Assembly: GCA_046727435.1 (NCBI GenBank)
Contig: JBKPCR010000482.1
Coordinates: 1-14,950, forward strand
DNA: 14,950 nucleotides
Reading direction: 5' to 3'
Source: CAVPRW01 sp046727435 [NCBI: bacterium]
Lineage (GTDB): Bacteria > Tectomicrobia > Entotheonellia > J063
In this document: positions 5,697-12,954 of the stretch, in pieces
Layout of the letters: the number at the start of each line of letters is the position of its first letter
Position numbering within the stretch: the first letter of the stretch is position 1
Notes under the pieces: model-generated
Database searches by the model: none
What the model was told of the DNA's origin: nothing
The model's input: only the letters and a program-made list of their open reading frames with translations
Translations under genes and position numbers: made by a program

Positions 5697-7880
5697 TTAG
5701 GTCCAGTTCAGATCATGGTTCCTCAGCGGCAGGGCGCGGACACGCTTGCCGGTGATCTTGACGATGGCGTTACACACCGCTGGCGCCACCGGTGGCACGC
5801 CTGGCTCGCCGATGCCGCCCCACTTATCGCCGCCGGTGAGCGCCAGGTGCGTTTCCACCTCGGGCATGGCGTCGAGCCGGAGCATCTGGTAGTCATCGAA
5901 ATTACCTTCGACCACGCGGCCATTTTCGATGGTGATCTGGCCATAGAGAGCCGCTGTGAGACCATAGACGATGGCGCTTTCCATCTGCTCGGCGACGGTC
6001 AGCGGATTCACCACGTGGCCGCAGTCGACGGCACACACGACGCGTTCGACCCGCACCTCGCCCCGCTTACTCACTGACACTTCGGCCACCTCGGCAACGA
6101 TGGAGCCGTAGCTTTCGGCGATGGCTATGCCCTGGGCTGTCCCCTGGGGCATTGGTTTGCCCCAATTGGCTTTCTGGGCCACTGTGTCGAGCACATGCAG
6201 CCAGTCAGAGTGGCCCTTCAACAGCTGGCGCCGCAGTTCGACCGGATCTTTGCCGCCCGCATGCGCGACCTCATCGAGAAAGCACTCCACGGCGAAGGCA
6301 TTCTGGGAGGCGCCCACCGAGCGCCAGAACCATACCGGGACATGCGTGTTTTGGATCAAGTGCTCGATGCGGTACTGGGGGAAGCCATACGGAATAGTGG
6401 CCAAGCCCTCGACCGAGGTCCGATCGATGCCACCCTTGACGTCGTCCGGGCGCAACCCCGACAGAATGGAGTGTGTCACTGAGCGGTTAAAGTACGCGAC
6501 AGGCATTCCGTTGGCATCGAGGGCCGCACGGAAGCGGATGGCAGCCATCGGCCGGTAGACGTCATGGCGCATGTCCTCCTCGCGGGTCCAGATCAACTGC
6601 ACCGGTCGGCCACCTAACGCTTTGGCCACGGCCACAGCCTGCCGCACGTCGTCATTGCGGAAGCGTCGGCCGAAGCCGCCGCCCAGAAAGCAGTTGTGGA
6701 CGTAGACGTTCTCTGGCGCCACCCCCGTGATTTCGGCTGCGGCAGCCAGGGCGCCTTCGGGATTCTGGGTGCCGACCCACACGTCCACCCGCTGGGGCGT
6801 GACCTGGGCGGTGCAGTTCATCGGCTCCATGGTGGCATGGGCGAGATACGGGGCCTCGTAATCGGCCTCCACGACTTTGGCCGCCGCCTTCAGCGCTGCC
6901 AGGGCATCCCCCTCCTCTTTGGCCACCGCTCCCGGTTTGTCCAACACCTCCCGGAACGCTTTCCAGTAGGTTGCGGAGCTGGCGCTGGCGTGGGCCCCGA
7001 AGTCCCACTCCATGGGCATGACTTCGAGCGCCGTCTTCGCCCGCCAGAAGCTATCGGCGACCACCGCAATGCCATTGGGGACTTCGACCGCCGTGCGGAC
7101 GCCTGGCAGGCCCTTGATGGCGTCGAAATCATAACGTTTCAATGTACCACCGAACACCGGACAAGTGCTCACGGAGGCATAGAGCATATCCGGCAGGCGC
7201 ACGTCGATACCATAGATGGCCGTGCCGTTGACCTTCAGGGGGACGTCGAGGCGGTTCAATGACTGGCCCAGCAACTTGAACTGGTCAGGCGTCTTGATCG
7301 CTGGTTCAGCGTCGAGTGTGACCTGCGCGGCGGCCGCTGCGATCGCCCCATAATTGGCTTGACGTCCCGAGGCGGAGTGGATGATCCTGCCGTTCTCCGC
7401 TCGACACTCGCTGGCAGCCACACCCCATTGCTGCGCCGCCGCGGCGATGAGGCGGGCGCGCGCGCTGGCCCCGGCTTGTTGTAAATACTCGCGTGAGCGC
7501 CTGACAGCTCCACTGCCGCCCGTCGCCATACGCTGATAGACACGGTTCTCCCGCAGGCTGCGGTTGGCCGAGGCATACTCGGCGCGCACCTTCGTCCAGT
7601 CACACTCAAGTTCCTCAGCGACCAGCATCGGCATCGAGGTAAACACCCCTTCACCCATTTCTGACTGGGCCACGCGGATAGTGACGGTATCGTCGCTGCC
7701 GACGACCAGCCAAGCATTGATCTCGGCGCCGCCGGTCGTCGGAGGCATCCAGGGCTTCTCGGCAATAGTGGCCGCCTCTACCTGGCGTGACGGCAGGACA
7801 AATCCCAGCACGAATGCGCCGCCCACCACTGACGTGGTGAGCATGAATTGTCGCCGATTCATCGTCTGATTGATGGCCAT
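5697..7880 (-). CDS. Molybdopterin-binding subunit of an exported aldehyde oxidase (IorB-like, xanthine oxidase family)
   Basis: Enzymes of this family hydroxylate aldehydes or N-heterocycles with water at a molybdenum cofactor. The 727-residue product has a Tat signal (NRRQFM at 8-13), so it should be folded with its cofactor and exported. Family marks are AQSEMGEGVFTSMPMLVAEE near the N-terminus, HATMEPMNCTA, LGGGFGRR and the C-terminal GGIGEPGVPPVAPAV, in which Glu692 is the expected catalytic base. The length fits IorB-type large subunits that lack a fused FAD domain. It follows the [2Fe-2S] subunit by 27 bases, with AGAGGAGG as ribosome site. Being next to a PQQ alcohol dehydrogenase suggests it oxidises the aldehyde made by that enzyme. 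The substrate is not readable, and isoquinoline oxidation is not implied. Confidence 0.9.
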   Translation of the reverse strand: MAINQTMNRRQFMLTTSVVGGAFVLGFVLPSRQVEAATIAEKPWMPPTTGGAEINAWLVVGSDDTVTIRVAQSEMGEGVFTSMPMLVAEELECDWTKVRAEYASANRSLRENRVYQRMATGGSGAVRRSREYLQQAGASARARLIAAAAQQWGVAASECRAENGRIIHSASGRQANYGAIAAAAAQVTLDAEPAIKTPDQFKLLGQSLNRLDVPLKVNGTAIYGIDVRLPDMLYASVSTCPVFGGTLKRYDFDAIKGLPGVRTAVEVPNGIAVVADSFWRAKTALEVMPMEWDFGAHASASSATYWKAFREVLDKPGAVAKEEGDALAALKAAAKVVEADYEAPYLAHATMEPMNCTAQVTPQRVDVWVGTQNPEGALAAAAEITGVAPENVYVHNCFLGGGFGRRFRNDDVRQAVAVAKALGGRPVQLIWTREEDMRHDVYRPMAAIRFRAALDANGMPVAYFNRSVTHSILSGLRPDDVKGGIDRTSVEGLATIPYGFPQYRIEHLIQNTHVPVWFWRSVGASQNAFAVECFLDEVAHAGGKDPVELRRQLLKGHSDWLHVLDTVAQKANWGKPMPQGTAQGIAIAESYGSIVAEVAEVSVSKRGEVRVERVVCAVDCGHVVNPLTVAEQMESAIVYGLTAALYGQITIENGRVVEGNFDDYQMLRLDAMPEVETHLALTGGDKWGGIGEPGVPPVAPAVCNAIVKITGKRVRALPLRNHDLNWT

Positions 7881-7907
7881 GGCGTTGCCTCCTCTGCTGC
7901 ACCTGTG

Positions 7908-8363
7908 TTAAGCTTTGGCCAGTTCGGCGGCCCGGCGAATCGCCGTCCGGATCCGCTGATAGGTGCCACACCGGCAAATATTCGTGATCTCACGATTGAT
8001 GTCGCTCTCAGAGGGATTTTGGGTGCGTGCCAACAAGGCCGCCACCGCCATGATCTGGCCGGACTGGCAATAACCGCACTGCGGCACATCCTGCTCGATC
8101 CAGGCGCGCTGGACGGGATGCTGGCTGTCTGGCGACAGCCCCTCAATGGTGATGATGTTACTATTGAGCACGGCGCTGACGGGCAGCACGCACGAGCGCG
8201 TTGCCCGTCCATCCACATGGACCGTGCAGGCACCACATTGCGCGATGCCACAACCGTATTTCGTGCCGGTGAGGCCGATGTTATCGCGCAAGACCCACAG
8301 CAGCGGGGTTGCTGGCTCAGCATCGACCTGGTACGATTTGCCGTTCACACGCAAGGTCAACAC
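7908..8363 (-). CDS. [2Fe-2S] subunit of the aldehyde oxidase (IorA-like)
   Basis: This 151-residue protein carries electrons from the molybdenum centre. The plant-ferredoxin-type cluster is held by Cys38, Cys43, Cys46 and Cys58 ([15 protein letters not shown]), and the second cluster by Cys96, Cys99, Cys130 and Cys132 (CGYCQSG and CRCGTY). Length and cysteine pattern match IorA/CoxS-type small subunits. It has no signal peptide, so it would be exported together with the Tat-marked large subunit encoded next. The start is a GTG at 8363 after AAGGAGAG. No FAD subunit is encoded nearby, so electrons probably go to a cytochrome rather than to NAD or oxygen; the cluster encodes a suitable small cytochrome c. 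Confidence 0.93.
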   Translation of the reverse strand: MLTLRVNGKSYQVDAEPATPLLWVLRDNIGLTGTKYGCGIAQCGACTVHVDGRATRSCVLPVSAVLNSNIITIEGLSPDSQHPVQRAWIEQDVPQCGYCQSGQIMAVAALLARTQNPSESDINREITNICRCGTYQRIRTAIRRAAELAKA

Positions 8364-8400
8364 GGCTCTCTCCTTCTACAAGGCGCCCACAGCGCCATAC

Positions 8401-10125
8401 CTATTCCCGCAGCGCGAAGGCCCAGAGGACCCCGCCCTGTGGCACGATCGTGGTAGTCCCTAGTAACGTATCAAGCCTGGCTTGCATTTTCTGGGCATCT
8501 ACGCCCCAACCGGATTGTACAGCGATATACTGCACGCCGTCCACCGCATAGGAGCTCGGCACAGCCGTGATACCGGAGTTGGTGCGATATTCCCACAACG
8601 GTGTACCAGTTTTGGCATCGAACGCCCGGAAATAGCGGTCATTCGTCCCCCCAAGGAAGACCAGCCCACCCGCAGTGGTCAGCACCGGCCCCCAATTCAT
8701 CCACTTGAACTGGTGGGTCCAGACTTTTTGGAAGGTCTTCATATCCCAGGCCTGCAGCTCGCCGATGTGCTTGGCGCCCTCCGCCATGAGGAGCTTGGTG
8801 GCTGTGCGGTCGATCCCCAGGAAGAGCTTGCCCGGTTCGTAGGGGGTCTCTTTGCCCACCAAGTAGCTACAGAGGTTCTCGTTGGCTGGGATATACAGAT
8901 ACCCCGTCTGTGGGCTGTAGGCTGCAGGCGTCCAGTCCTTGCCACCCCACAGGGAGGGGCAGAAGGTCACGGCCTTATTGAGCCCAACTTTGCGATCCTC
9001 ATTGTAGGTGGGGCGGCCGGTCGTCGGATCGATGCTGGCGAACACCTCTTGCTTGACGTAGGGCTTGCCCCCGACGAACTTGATGGCCTCAGCCGTGCGC
9101 TCCAGCAGCCATAGATACCCACTGCGTGCGGGATGCACCAGAGCTTTGATGGTGCGCCCGTCGCGTGGCACATCGATAAGGATCGGTGCTGATACTTCAT
9201 CCCAATCCCATGAATCGTTCCAATGGTACTGGTGGTAACCCTTCAGCTTGCCGGTATCCGCATCCAGGGCGATCACCGACGTCGCATACAGATTATCGCC
9301 AGGATGCGCATCGCCCGGCCACGGAGCGGTATTACCAGTCCCCCAATACGTCAGGTTGAACTGGGGGTCATAATGGCCGGTGATCCACGCCGATACTGCG
9401 CCGGTCTTCCAGGTGTCGCCCGGCCAGGTCTCGTGGCCTGGCTCGCCGGGACCAGGAATCGTATAGGTCTTCCACACTTCCTCGCCGGTCTTCGCATCGA
9501 ACGCCGCGATGTAGCCGCGAATACCGTACTCGCCACCGGACATCCCGACCATGATCTTACCCTTAGCCACCAGCGGCGCCAGGGTAATGTAGTATCCCTT
9601 CTTGTAGTCGTCGACCGTTTTGTCCCAGACGACTTTGCCGGTTTTGGCGTCCAGCGCGACCAGGTGGCAATCAAGCGTGCCGAAGTACACCTTGTCGTCA
9701 TAGAGGCCCACACCACGGTTGGTCGGGTGACTGAGGATAATATCATCAGGTAACTCGCGCTTGTGGCGCCACCGCAGGTCTCCCGTCTTGGCATCGAGGG
9801 CGAACACCTGATTCTGCGGTGTGGTGATGAACATGACGCCATCATTGACGATGGGCGGCGCTTGATGGCCCTCGATCACGCCTGTGGAGAGGCTCCATAC
9901 TGGCACCAACTTCTTGACGTTGGTCGCGTTGATCTTGTCGAGGGAGCTGTATCCCCAGCCGTCATAGGTACCGCGGTACATCAACCAGTTGTGCGGTTCT
10001 GGTTTGAGCAGTCGTTGGTCCGTCACCGGGCTGTAGGTGGCGACCTCCTGCGCGACGGTTACCACTGGCAGTAGCCCGATGATGATGACGGCTGCGAGCA
10101 GGAACAGGTGTTTGGCAGACATCAT
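8401..10125 (-). CDS. PQQ-dependent alcohol dehydrogenase with lanthanide-type Asp-x-Asp motif
   Basis: This periplasmic quinoprotein oxidises an alcohol to an aldehyde. The ATG at 10125 (a second ATG follows at 10122) lies 5 bases after GGAGGA, and a signal peptide ends near VAQ at 24-26; a longer frame back to 10176 has no such signals. The product has about 574 residues. Repeated AxDAKTGxxxW blades show the eight-bladed propeller. The metal and PQQ site is marked by Glu199 (GGEYG), Asn265 (WGTGN) and Asp307 in NDSWDWDEV. Asp309, two residues after the catalytic Asp, is the feature tied to lanthanide use in XoxF, ExaF and PedH, where calcium enzymes such as MxaF have Ala. The adjacent Cys-Cys pair of many relatives is absent (SHPTNRG instead). 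There is no C-terminal cytochrome domain, so electrons must go to a separate cytochrome. Confidence 0.93.
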   Translation of the reverse strand: MMSAKHLFLLAAVIIIGLLPVVTVAQEVATYSPVTDQRLLKPEPHNWLMYRGTYDGWGYSSLDKINATNVKKLVPVWSLSTGVIEGHQAPPIVNDGVMFITTPQNQVFALDAKTGDLRWRHKRELPDDIILSHPTNRGVGLYDDKVYFGTLDCHLVALDAKTGKVVWDKTVDDYKKGYYITLAPLVAKGKIMVGMSGGEYGIRGYIAAFDAKTGEEVWKTYTIPGPGEPGHETWPGDTWKTGAVSAWITGHYDPQFNLTYWGTGNTAPWPGDAHPGDNLYATSVIALDADTGKLKGYHQYHWNDSWDWDEVSAPILIDVPRDGRTIKALVHPARSGYLWLLERTAEAIKFVGGKPYVKQEVFASIDPTTGRPTYNEDRKVGLNKAVTFCPSLWGGKDWTPAAYSPQTGYLYIPANENLCSYLVGKETPYEPGKLFLGIDRTATKLLMAEGAKHIGELQAWDMKTFQKVWTHQFKWMNWGPVLTTAGGLVFLGGTNDRYFRAFDAKTGTPLWEYRTNSGITAVPSSYAVDGVQYIAVQSGWGVDAQKMQARLDTLLGTTTIVPQGGVLWAFALRE

Positions 10126-10130
10126 CAGTG

Positions 10131-10136
10131 TCCTCC
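10131..10136 (-). promoter_or_regulatory. Ribosome binding site that sets the quinoprotein start
   Basis: GGAGGA on the minus strand, inside AAAGGAGGA, lies 5 bases before the ATG at 10125 and 8 before the ATG at 10122. It falls inside the longer open frame and so argues for the shorter protein, which then begins with a normal signal peptide. Confidence 0.8.
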
Positions 10137-10188
10137 TTTGACTGAGCCATCGGTTGAGACATGATATCCCGCGCATGCTCGATGCCCC

Positions 10189-10788
10189 TCAGCCTTGCTG
10201 GAAGCCGACGCGGCCGATAAATCCGCCGGCCGCCGTCAGGACGCCATCGACCACCTTGAGGGGCAGTGCAGCGAGGCGTCTAGGGGCTGGTCCATCGAGA
10301 ACACGGGCGCCATCCTTTGGGTCGAATTCAGCATAGTGACAAAAACACATGAGGGTCATGGTGTGGTCTTTCCAATCCGACACATCACATCCCGCATGCG
10401 TGCAGATCGCCGAGTAGGCAACGATCCCCGCCGCCGCGCGCAGCCGAGTATCCTCGGTGAGCGCCTCGGGCTCAAAGTGAATCAGCAGCACCTGATTGAG
10501 ACGCGACCCGTCCCGCACGATCCGGCTGTGAGGGTCCATGGGGTAAGCCGTCACCGGGGGACCACCGATCGGCAGGTCGGCGGGTGTGATGAGGTTGCCC
10601 TTGTGCTCTCCTGTAGCGAAGACAAAGCGGTCCCCCGCGTCTGGACGGGCTTGATGTGGAGCATTGTCTTGCGCCATGGCGCCCTTGGGTAGTAGCCACC
10701 CCGGGACTAGACCGAGCACTGCCTGCAACACCATGCGTCGTGTCAAGCATCGGGGAAAACCTGGATCGTGGGCGTCTTCATGCTCCAT
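10189..10788 (-). CDS. Tat-exported Rieske [2Fe-2S] protein
   Basis: The product is a high-potential electron-transfer protein. With the ATG at 10788 (after GGAGAG) it has 199 residues and a Tat signal TRRMVLQ at 17-23 followed by a hydrophobic stretch. The Rieske boxes are CTHAGC at 129-134 and CFCHYAEFD from 148: Cys129, His131, Cys148 and His151 would hold the cluster, and Cys134-Cys150 would form the disulfide seen in bc1-type Rieske proteins. The second box differs from the usual CPCHG. The tail GPAPRRLAALPLKV is also bc1-like. No cytochrome b gene is beside it, so it probably serves the dehydrogenases encoded just downstream rather than a bc1 complex. The longer frame back to 10917 would overlap the previous gene and is rejected. 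Confidence 0.88.
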   Translation of the reverse strand: MEHEDAHDPGFPRCLTRRMVLQAVLGLVPGWLLPKGAMAQDNAPHQARPDAGDRFVFATGEHKGNLITPADLPIGGPPVTAYPMDPHSRIVRDGSRLNQVLLIHFEPEALTEDTRLRAAAGIVAYSAICTHAGCDVSDWKDHTMTLMCFCHYAEFDPKDGARVLDGPAPRRLAALPLKVVDGVLTAAGGFIGRVGFQQG

Positions 10789-10834
10789 CACGCTCTCCGC
10801 GACATCGTGAGGGCGGCACGCGGTTCCCCCCCGC

Positions 10835-11332
10835 TTAGCGCCCCAATAGCTTCGCCAAGGCGTCCACACCCGCCTTGGCGATCTGGCCATCCTGTTGGGC
10901 GGTGACGCCGCTGACACCGATCGCGCCGATCACTTTGTCGTTCACCACTAAGGGCACGCCGCCTTCGATGGGCAGGGCTCCCGGCAGGCTGAGCACCACG
11001 GTACGGCCGCCAGTCAGCACGGCATCTTCGAGAGCTTTGCTGGGGCGCTTGAAGCTCACGGCAGTCTTGGCCTTCTGAATCGCCACCTCGATGCTACCGA
11101 TTTGCGTCTCATCCAGGCGTTGCAGATAGACCAGGTTCCCGCCCTCGTCCACAATGGCGATGACCACCGTCCATTTATTCTTCACCGCCTCTTCTTCAGC
11201 CGCTGCGGCGATTTTTTTGGCTGCCTCCAGGGTCAGGCCCTTCTTGTCCATGAGCTGGGCCGAAGCGGTTGCGACACCGACGAGGAAGCCTATCACGCTG
11301 AAGCTGACAATCAGACGCCAGTAGGCCGTCAT
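10835..11332 (-). CDS. Exported GlcG/HbpS-like (DUF336) protein
   Basis: The 165-residue product has a signal peptide (hydrophobic 8-22, likely cut after the ATASAQ region) and one GlcG/HbpS domain: LTLEAAKKIAAAAEEEA, VVIAIVDEGGNLVYLQRLD, then GALPIEGGVPLVV and VIGAIGVSG. Members bind haem or small ligands in some cases, but the function of most is unknown; exported forms are often encoded beside PQQ or other periplasmic dehydrogenases. The ATG at 11332 follows AAAGGAGGG by 5 bases; an open frame continues upstream to 11458 without a ribosome site. It is the first full-size gene of the cluster and lies 46 bases before the Rieske gene. A periplasmic accessory or sensing role is inference only. 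Confidence 0.88.
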   Translation of the reverse strand: MTAYWRLIVSFSVIGFLVGVATASAQLMDKKGLTLEAAKKIAAAAEEEAVKNKWTVVIAIVDEGGNLVYLQRLDETQIGSIEVAIQKAKTAVSFKRPSKALEDAVLTGGRTVVLSLPGALPIEGGVPLVVNDKVIGAIGVSGVTAQQDGQIAKAGVDALAKLLGR

Positions 11333-11510
11333 GGTTCCCTCCTTTGCTTTCCACACGAGCGATCTGCTGATGGTCTGGTCATGGCTGCCAGGCTGCTTCA
11401 ATAGGATTGGCATCCGCCGTTGCACTCGCCAAGTCCTGCGACCGAGAAGGGCGATCAACTGTCACACCCAATCAGTTGGTCAGGTCCAGGGAACACGCAG
11501 AGCAGAAGTA

Positions 11511-11543
11511 CCCCCATACTAGGGGGCATCAGGTGCGCGTCAA
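11511..11543 (-). promoter_or_regulatory. Sigma70-like promoter with a palindromic operator over its -10, upstream of the GlcG-like gene
   Basis: On the minus strand TTGACG (11538-11543) and TAGTAT (11516-11521) are separated by 16 bases, a good promoter layout, with a start expected near 11509, about 175 bases before the GlcG-like gene. The -10 lies inside the palindrome CCCCCTAGTATGGGGG (11511-11526), so a bound repressor would block it. G/C-tract palindromes with an A/T centre are the kind of site bound by CsoR/CstR-family copper or persulfide sensors, but that link is a guess. The -35 falls on the last codons of the short ORF at 11529-11633. Confidence 0.5.
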
Positions 11544-11633
11544 GAGTTGGGGCCGGGCAGAGAAGCGATAGGGGAATCGGCAGTGGGTCATCGCGACAGA
11601 CACGGAAGACGGCAGAATCGGCGCTCGTTTCAT
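11529..11633 (-). CDS. Short conserved ORF (34 residues) at the head of the cluster, RPQLLTR-type
   Basis: I do not recognise this ORF from any family. It is supported by comparison within the window: its 34 residues align without any gap to the 40-residue ORF at 14248-14370. Shared positions are Met1, Arg3, Ser12, Met15, Arg23, Phe24 and the block RPQLLTR at 27-33, 13 of 34 in total. Six of the seven codons of that block differ while coding the same residue, which is what selection on a peptide leaves behind. It starts 8 bases after GAGGG and about 42 bases after the start expected from the promoter at 11682-11710. An in-frame ATG at 11648 is an alternative start. The peptide is basic, with no clear signal or membrane segment. 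It may be a regulatory leader peptide or a small protein. Confidence 0.55.
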   Translation of the reverse strand: MKRAPILPSSVSVAMTHCRFPYRFSARPQLLTRT

Positions 11634-11681
11634 CGGTATGACCCTCATCAGAGGTACGGCAAGTGAGGATGAGCTGGCACG

Positions 11682-11723
11682 ACTATAATGGAGCCGCTTT
11701 ATGGCGTCAACAACGATTTTGTT
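11682..11723 (-). promoter_or_regulatory. Sigma70-like promoter for the main cluster with a conserved upstream box
   Basis: On the minus strand TTGACG (11705-11710), 17 bases, then TATAGT (11682-11687) is close to the consensus and is the best promoter in the window. The -35 is the end of a box AACAAAATCGTTGTTGACG (11705-11723) that recurs with two changes at 14144-14162, ahead of the other short ORF. The bases between box and ORF are not conserved, so the box is probably a binding site. Transcription would run through the short ORF into the GlcG-like gene and on toward soxA. Confidence 0.65.
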
Positions 11724-11746
11724 TAGGGATGTAGGGCCATTTACCG

Positions 11747-11775
11747 ACCTCCTCCCCCGCCGTGGCGGAGGAGGT
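11747..11775. terminator. Strong inverted repeat between the hydrolase gene and the main-cluster promoter
   Basis: ACCTCCTCC (11747-11755) is the exact reverse complement of 11767-11775, and the 11-base centre holds a further GCC/GGC pair. It lies 40 bases past the hydrolase stop and about 25 bases before the main-cluster promoter, a natural place to separate the two transcripts. No T run follows on the minus strand, so it may need Rho or act as an insulator only. Confidence 0.45.
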
Positions 11776-11814
11776 GCTGGGCGGGAGCAACCCTCTGGAC
11801 CGGCGTGAAGGCGA

Positions 11815-12762
11815 TTAACGCGCTGCTGCATGCGGCTTGGCAGCGAAGGCTTGCTGCAGCGCAGCGCAGGCCTCGGCCACCGCCTGCTTCCCTTTGTCCA
11901 AGACCGCTGTCATACCGAAGAACCCATGAATCATGCCGTCGTACCGACTGTATGTGGTCGGGACCCCTGCAGCCTGGAGGCGCTTGGCAAACGCTTCCCC
12001 TTCATCGCGGAGCGGATCACACTCGGCTGTAATCACCAGGGCTGGGGGCAAGCCCTTGAGGTTTTCGGCGACCAATGGGGCGGCATAAGGGTTGGATGCA
12101 TCATCAGGATGTTGGAGATAGTGGTCCCAGTACCACCGCATGGCATCCAAGGTGAGGCCGTACCCCTCGGCATTCTGCCGGTAGGAAGGCATATCGAAGT
12201 CACGAGCCGTCACAGGATATACTAACAGTTGGAAGGCGAGCGACAGCCCACCGCGCTCACGTGCCATCAGCGCTACTGCGGCCGCCAGGTTACCGCCAGC
12301 GCTGTCGCCTCCCACCGCAATTTTGCTGGGATCGCCATTGAGGCGCGGCGCCTGTTGCGCGGCCCAAACAGTCGCCGCATAGCAGTCGTCTGCCGCCCCA
12401 GGGAATTTGGTCTCCGGTGCCAGGCGATAGTCCACGGAGATCACCACACACGTCGCTCCGGCTGTCAGATGGCGAGCCGTGGGATCAGCGGTCTCCAAGT
12501 CGCCGACGACCCAGCCACCGCCATGGAACCACACCAGGATCGGGAAGGGGCCGGAACCCGTTGGCGTATAGATGCGCACTGGGATGTCGACGCCAGGGCC
12601 AGGGATCAAGCGGTCTTCCACTCTGGCCACCTCTGGTCCAGCGGCTCTGGGGCGCGATTTCATGTTGATGCGAGCCTGCGATGGCGACACCAAATGGTTG
12701 GGAGGCAAACCTAAGGCGGCGATCTGTTCGAGCACCTGCTGCGCCTGGGGATCTAGGGGCAT
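11815..12762 (-). CDS. Alpha/beta hydrolase of the hormone-sensitive-lipase (HSL, Est/Aes) family
   Basis: The 315-residue product is a cytoplasmic carboxylesterase by family. It has the oxyanion-hole motif HGGGW at 80-84, the nucleophile Ser154 in GDSAGG, the acid Asp249 in AECDPLRDEG and the catalytic His279 in MIHGFF, and the family's variable cap at the N-terminus. Length and motif spacing are normal and all catalytic residues are present. The ATG at 12762 follows AGAGGAGAG. The substrate is unknown; members commonly cut short-chain esters or lactones. It has its own upstream promoter at 12926-12954 and is separated from the main cluster by an inverted repeat, so it is probably not part of the alcohol/sulfur transcript. 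Confidence 0.93.
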   Translation of the reverse strand: MPLDPQAQQVLEQIAALGLPPNHLVSPSQARINMKSRPRAAGPEVARVEDRLIPGPGVDIPVRIYTPTGSGPFPILVWFHGGGWVVGDLETADPTARHLTAGATCVVISVDYRLAPETKFPGAADDCYAATVWAAQQAPRLNGDPSKIAVGGDSAGGNLAAAVALMARERGGLSLAFQLLVYPVTARDFDMPSYRQNAEGYGLTLDAMRWYWDHYLQHPDDASNPYAAPLVAENLKGLPPALVITAECDPLRDEGEAFAKRLQAAGVPTTYSRYDGMIHGFFGMTAVLDKGKQAVAEACAALQQAFAAKPHAAAR

Positions 12763-12925
12763 ATCGCTCTCCTCTCATGATTGTTACACGCGTCTGGTAG
12801 GTGACGGTCGACGACCTGCTCCTGCGGTGATATCGTTCCCTTATAGTCTTGCAGCCCTTCCAGTCTTCCAGGAGAAGGCCAAAATACACACATGACGTGG
12901 CTCTGCCTATAAACGGCACGCCGCC

Positions 12926-12954
12926 ACTGTAAACCAGGCGCGCTCCCTGGTCAA
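12926..12954 (-). promoter_or_regulatory. Probable promoter of the hydrolase gene with an inverted repeat between -35 and -10
   Basis: On the minus strand TTGACC (12949-12954), 17 bases, TACAGT (12926-12931) gives a reasonable sigma70-like promoter. ACCAGG (12946-12951) and CCTGGT (12933-12938) form an inverted repeat in its spacer, a common place for a repressor site. The expected leader is about 160 bases long. The -35 overlaps the stop codon of the upstream dehydrogenase gene. Confidence 0.45.

Noticed and set aside
7848-8456. A 202-codon + strand frame opposite the [2Fe-2S] subunit gene
   Set aside because: It is antisense to a gene with all eight cluster cysteines and has no recognisable domain.
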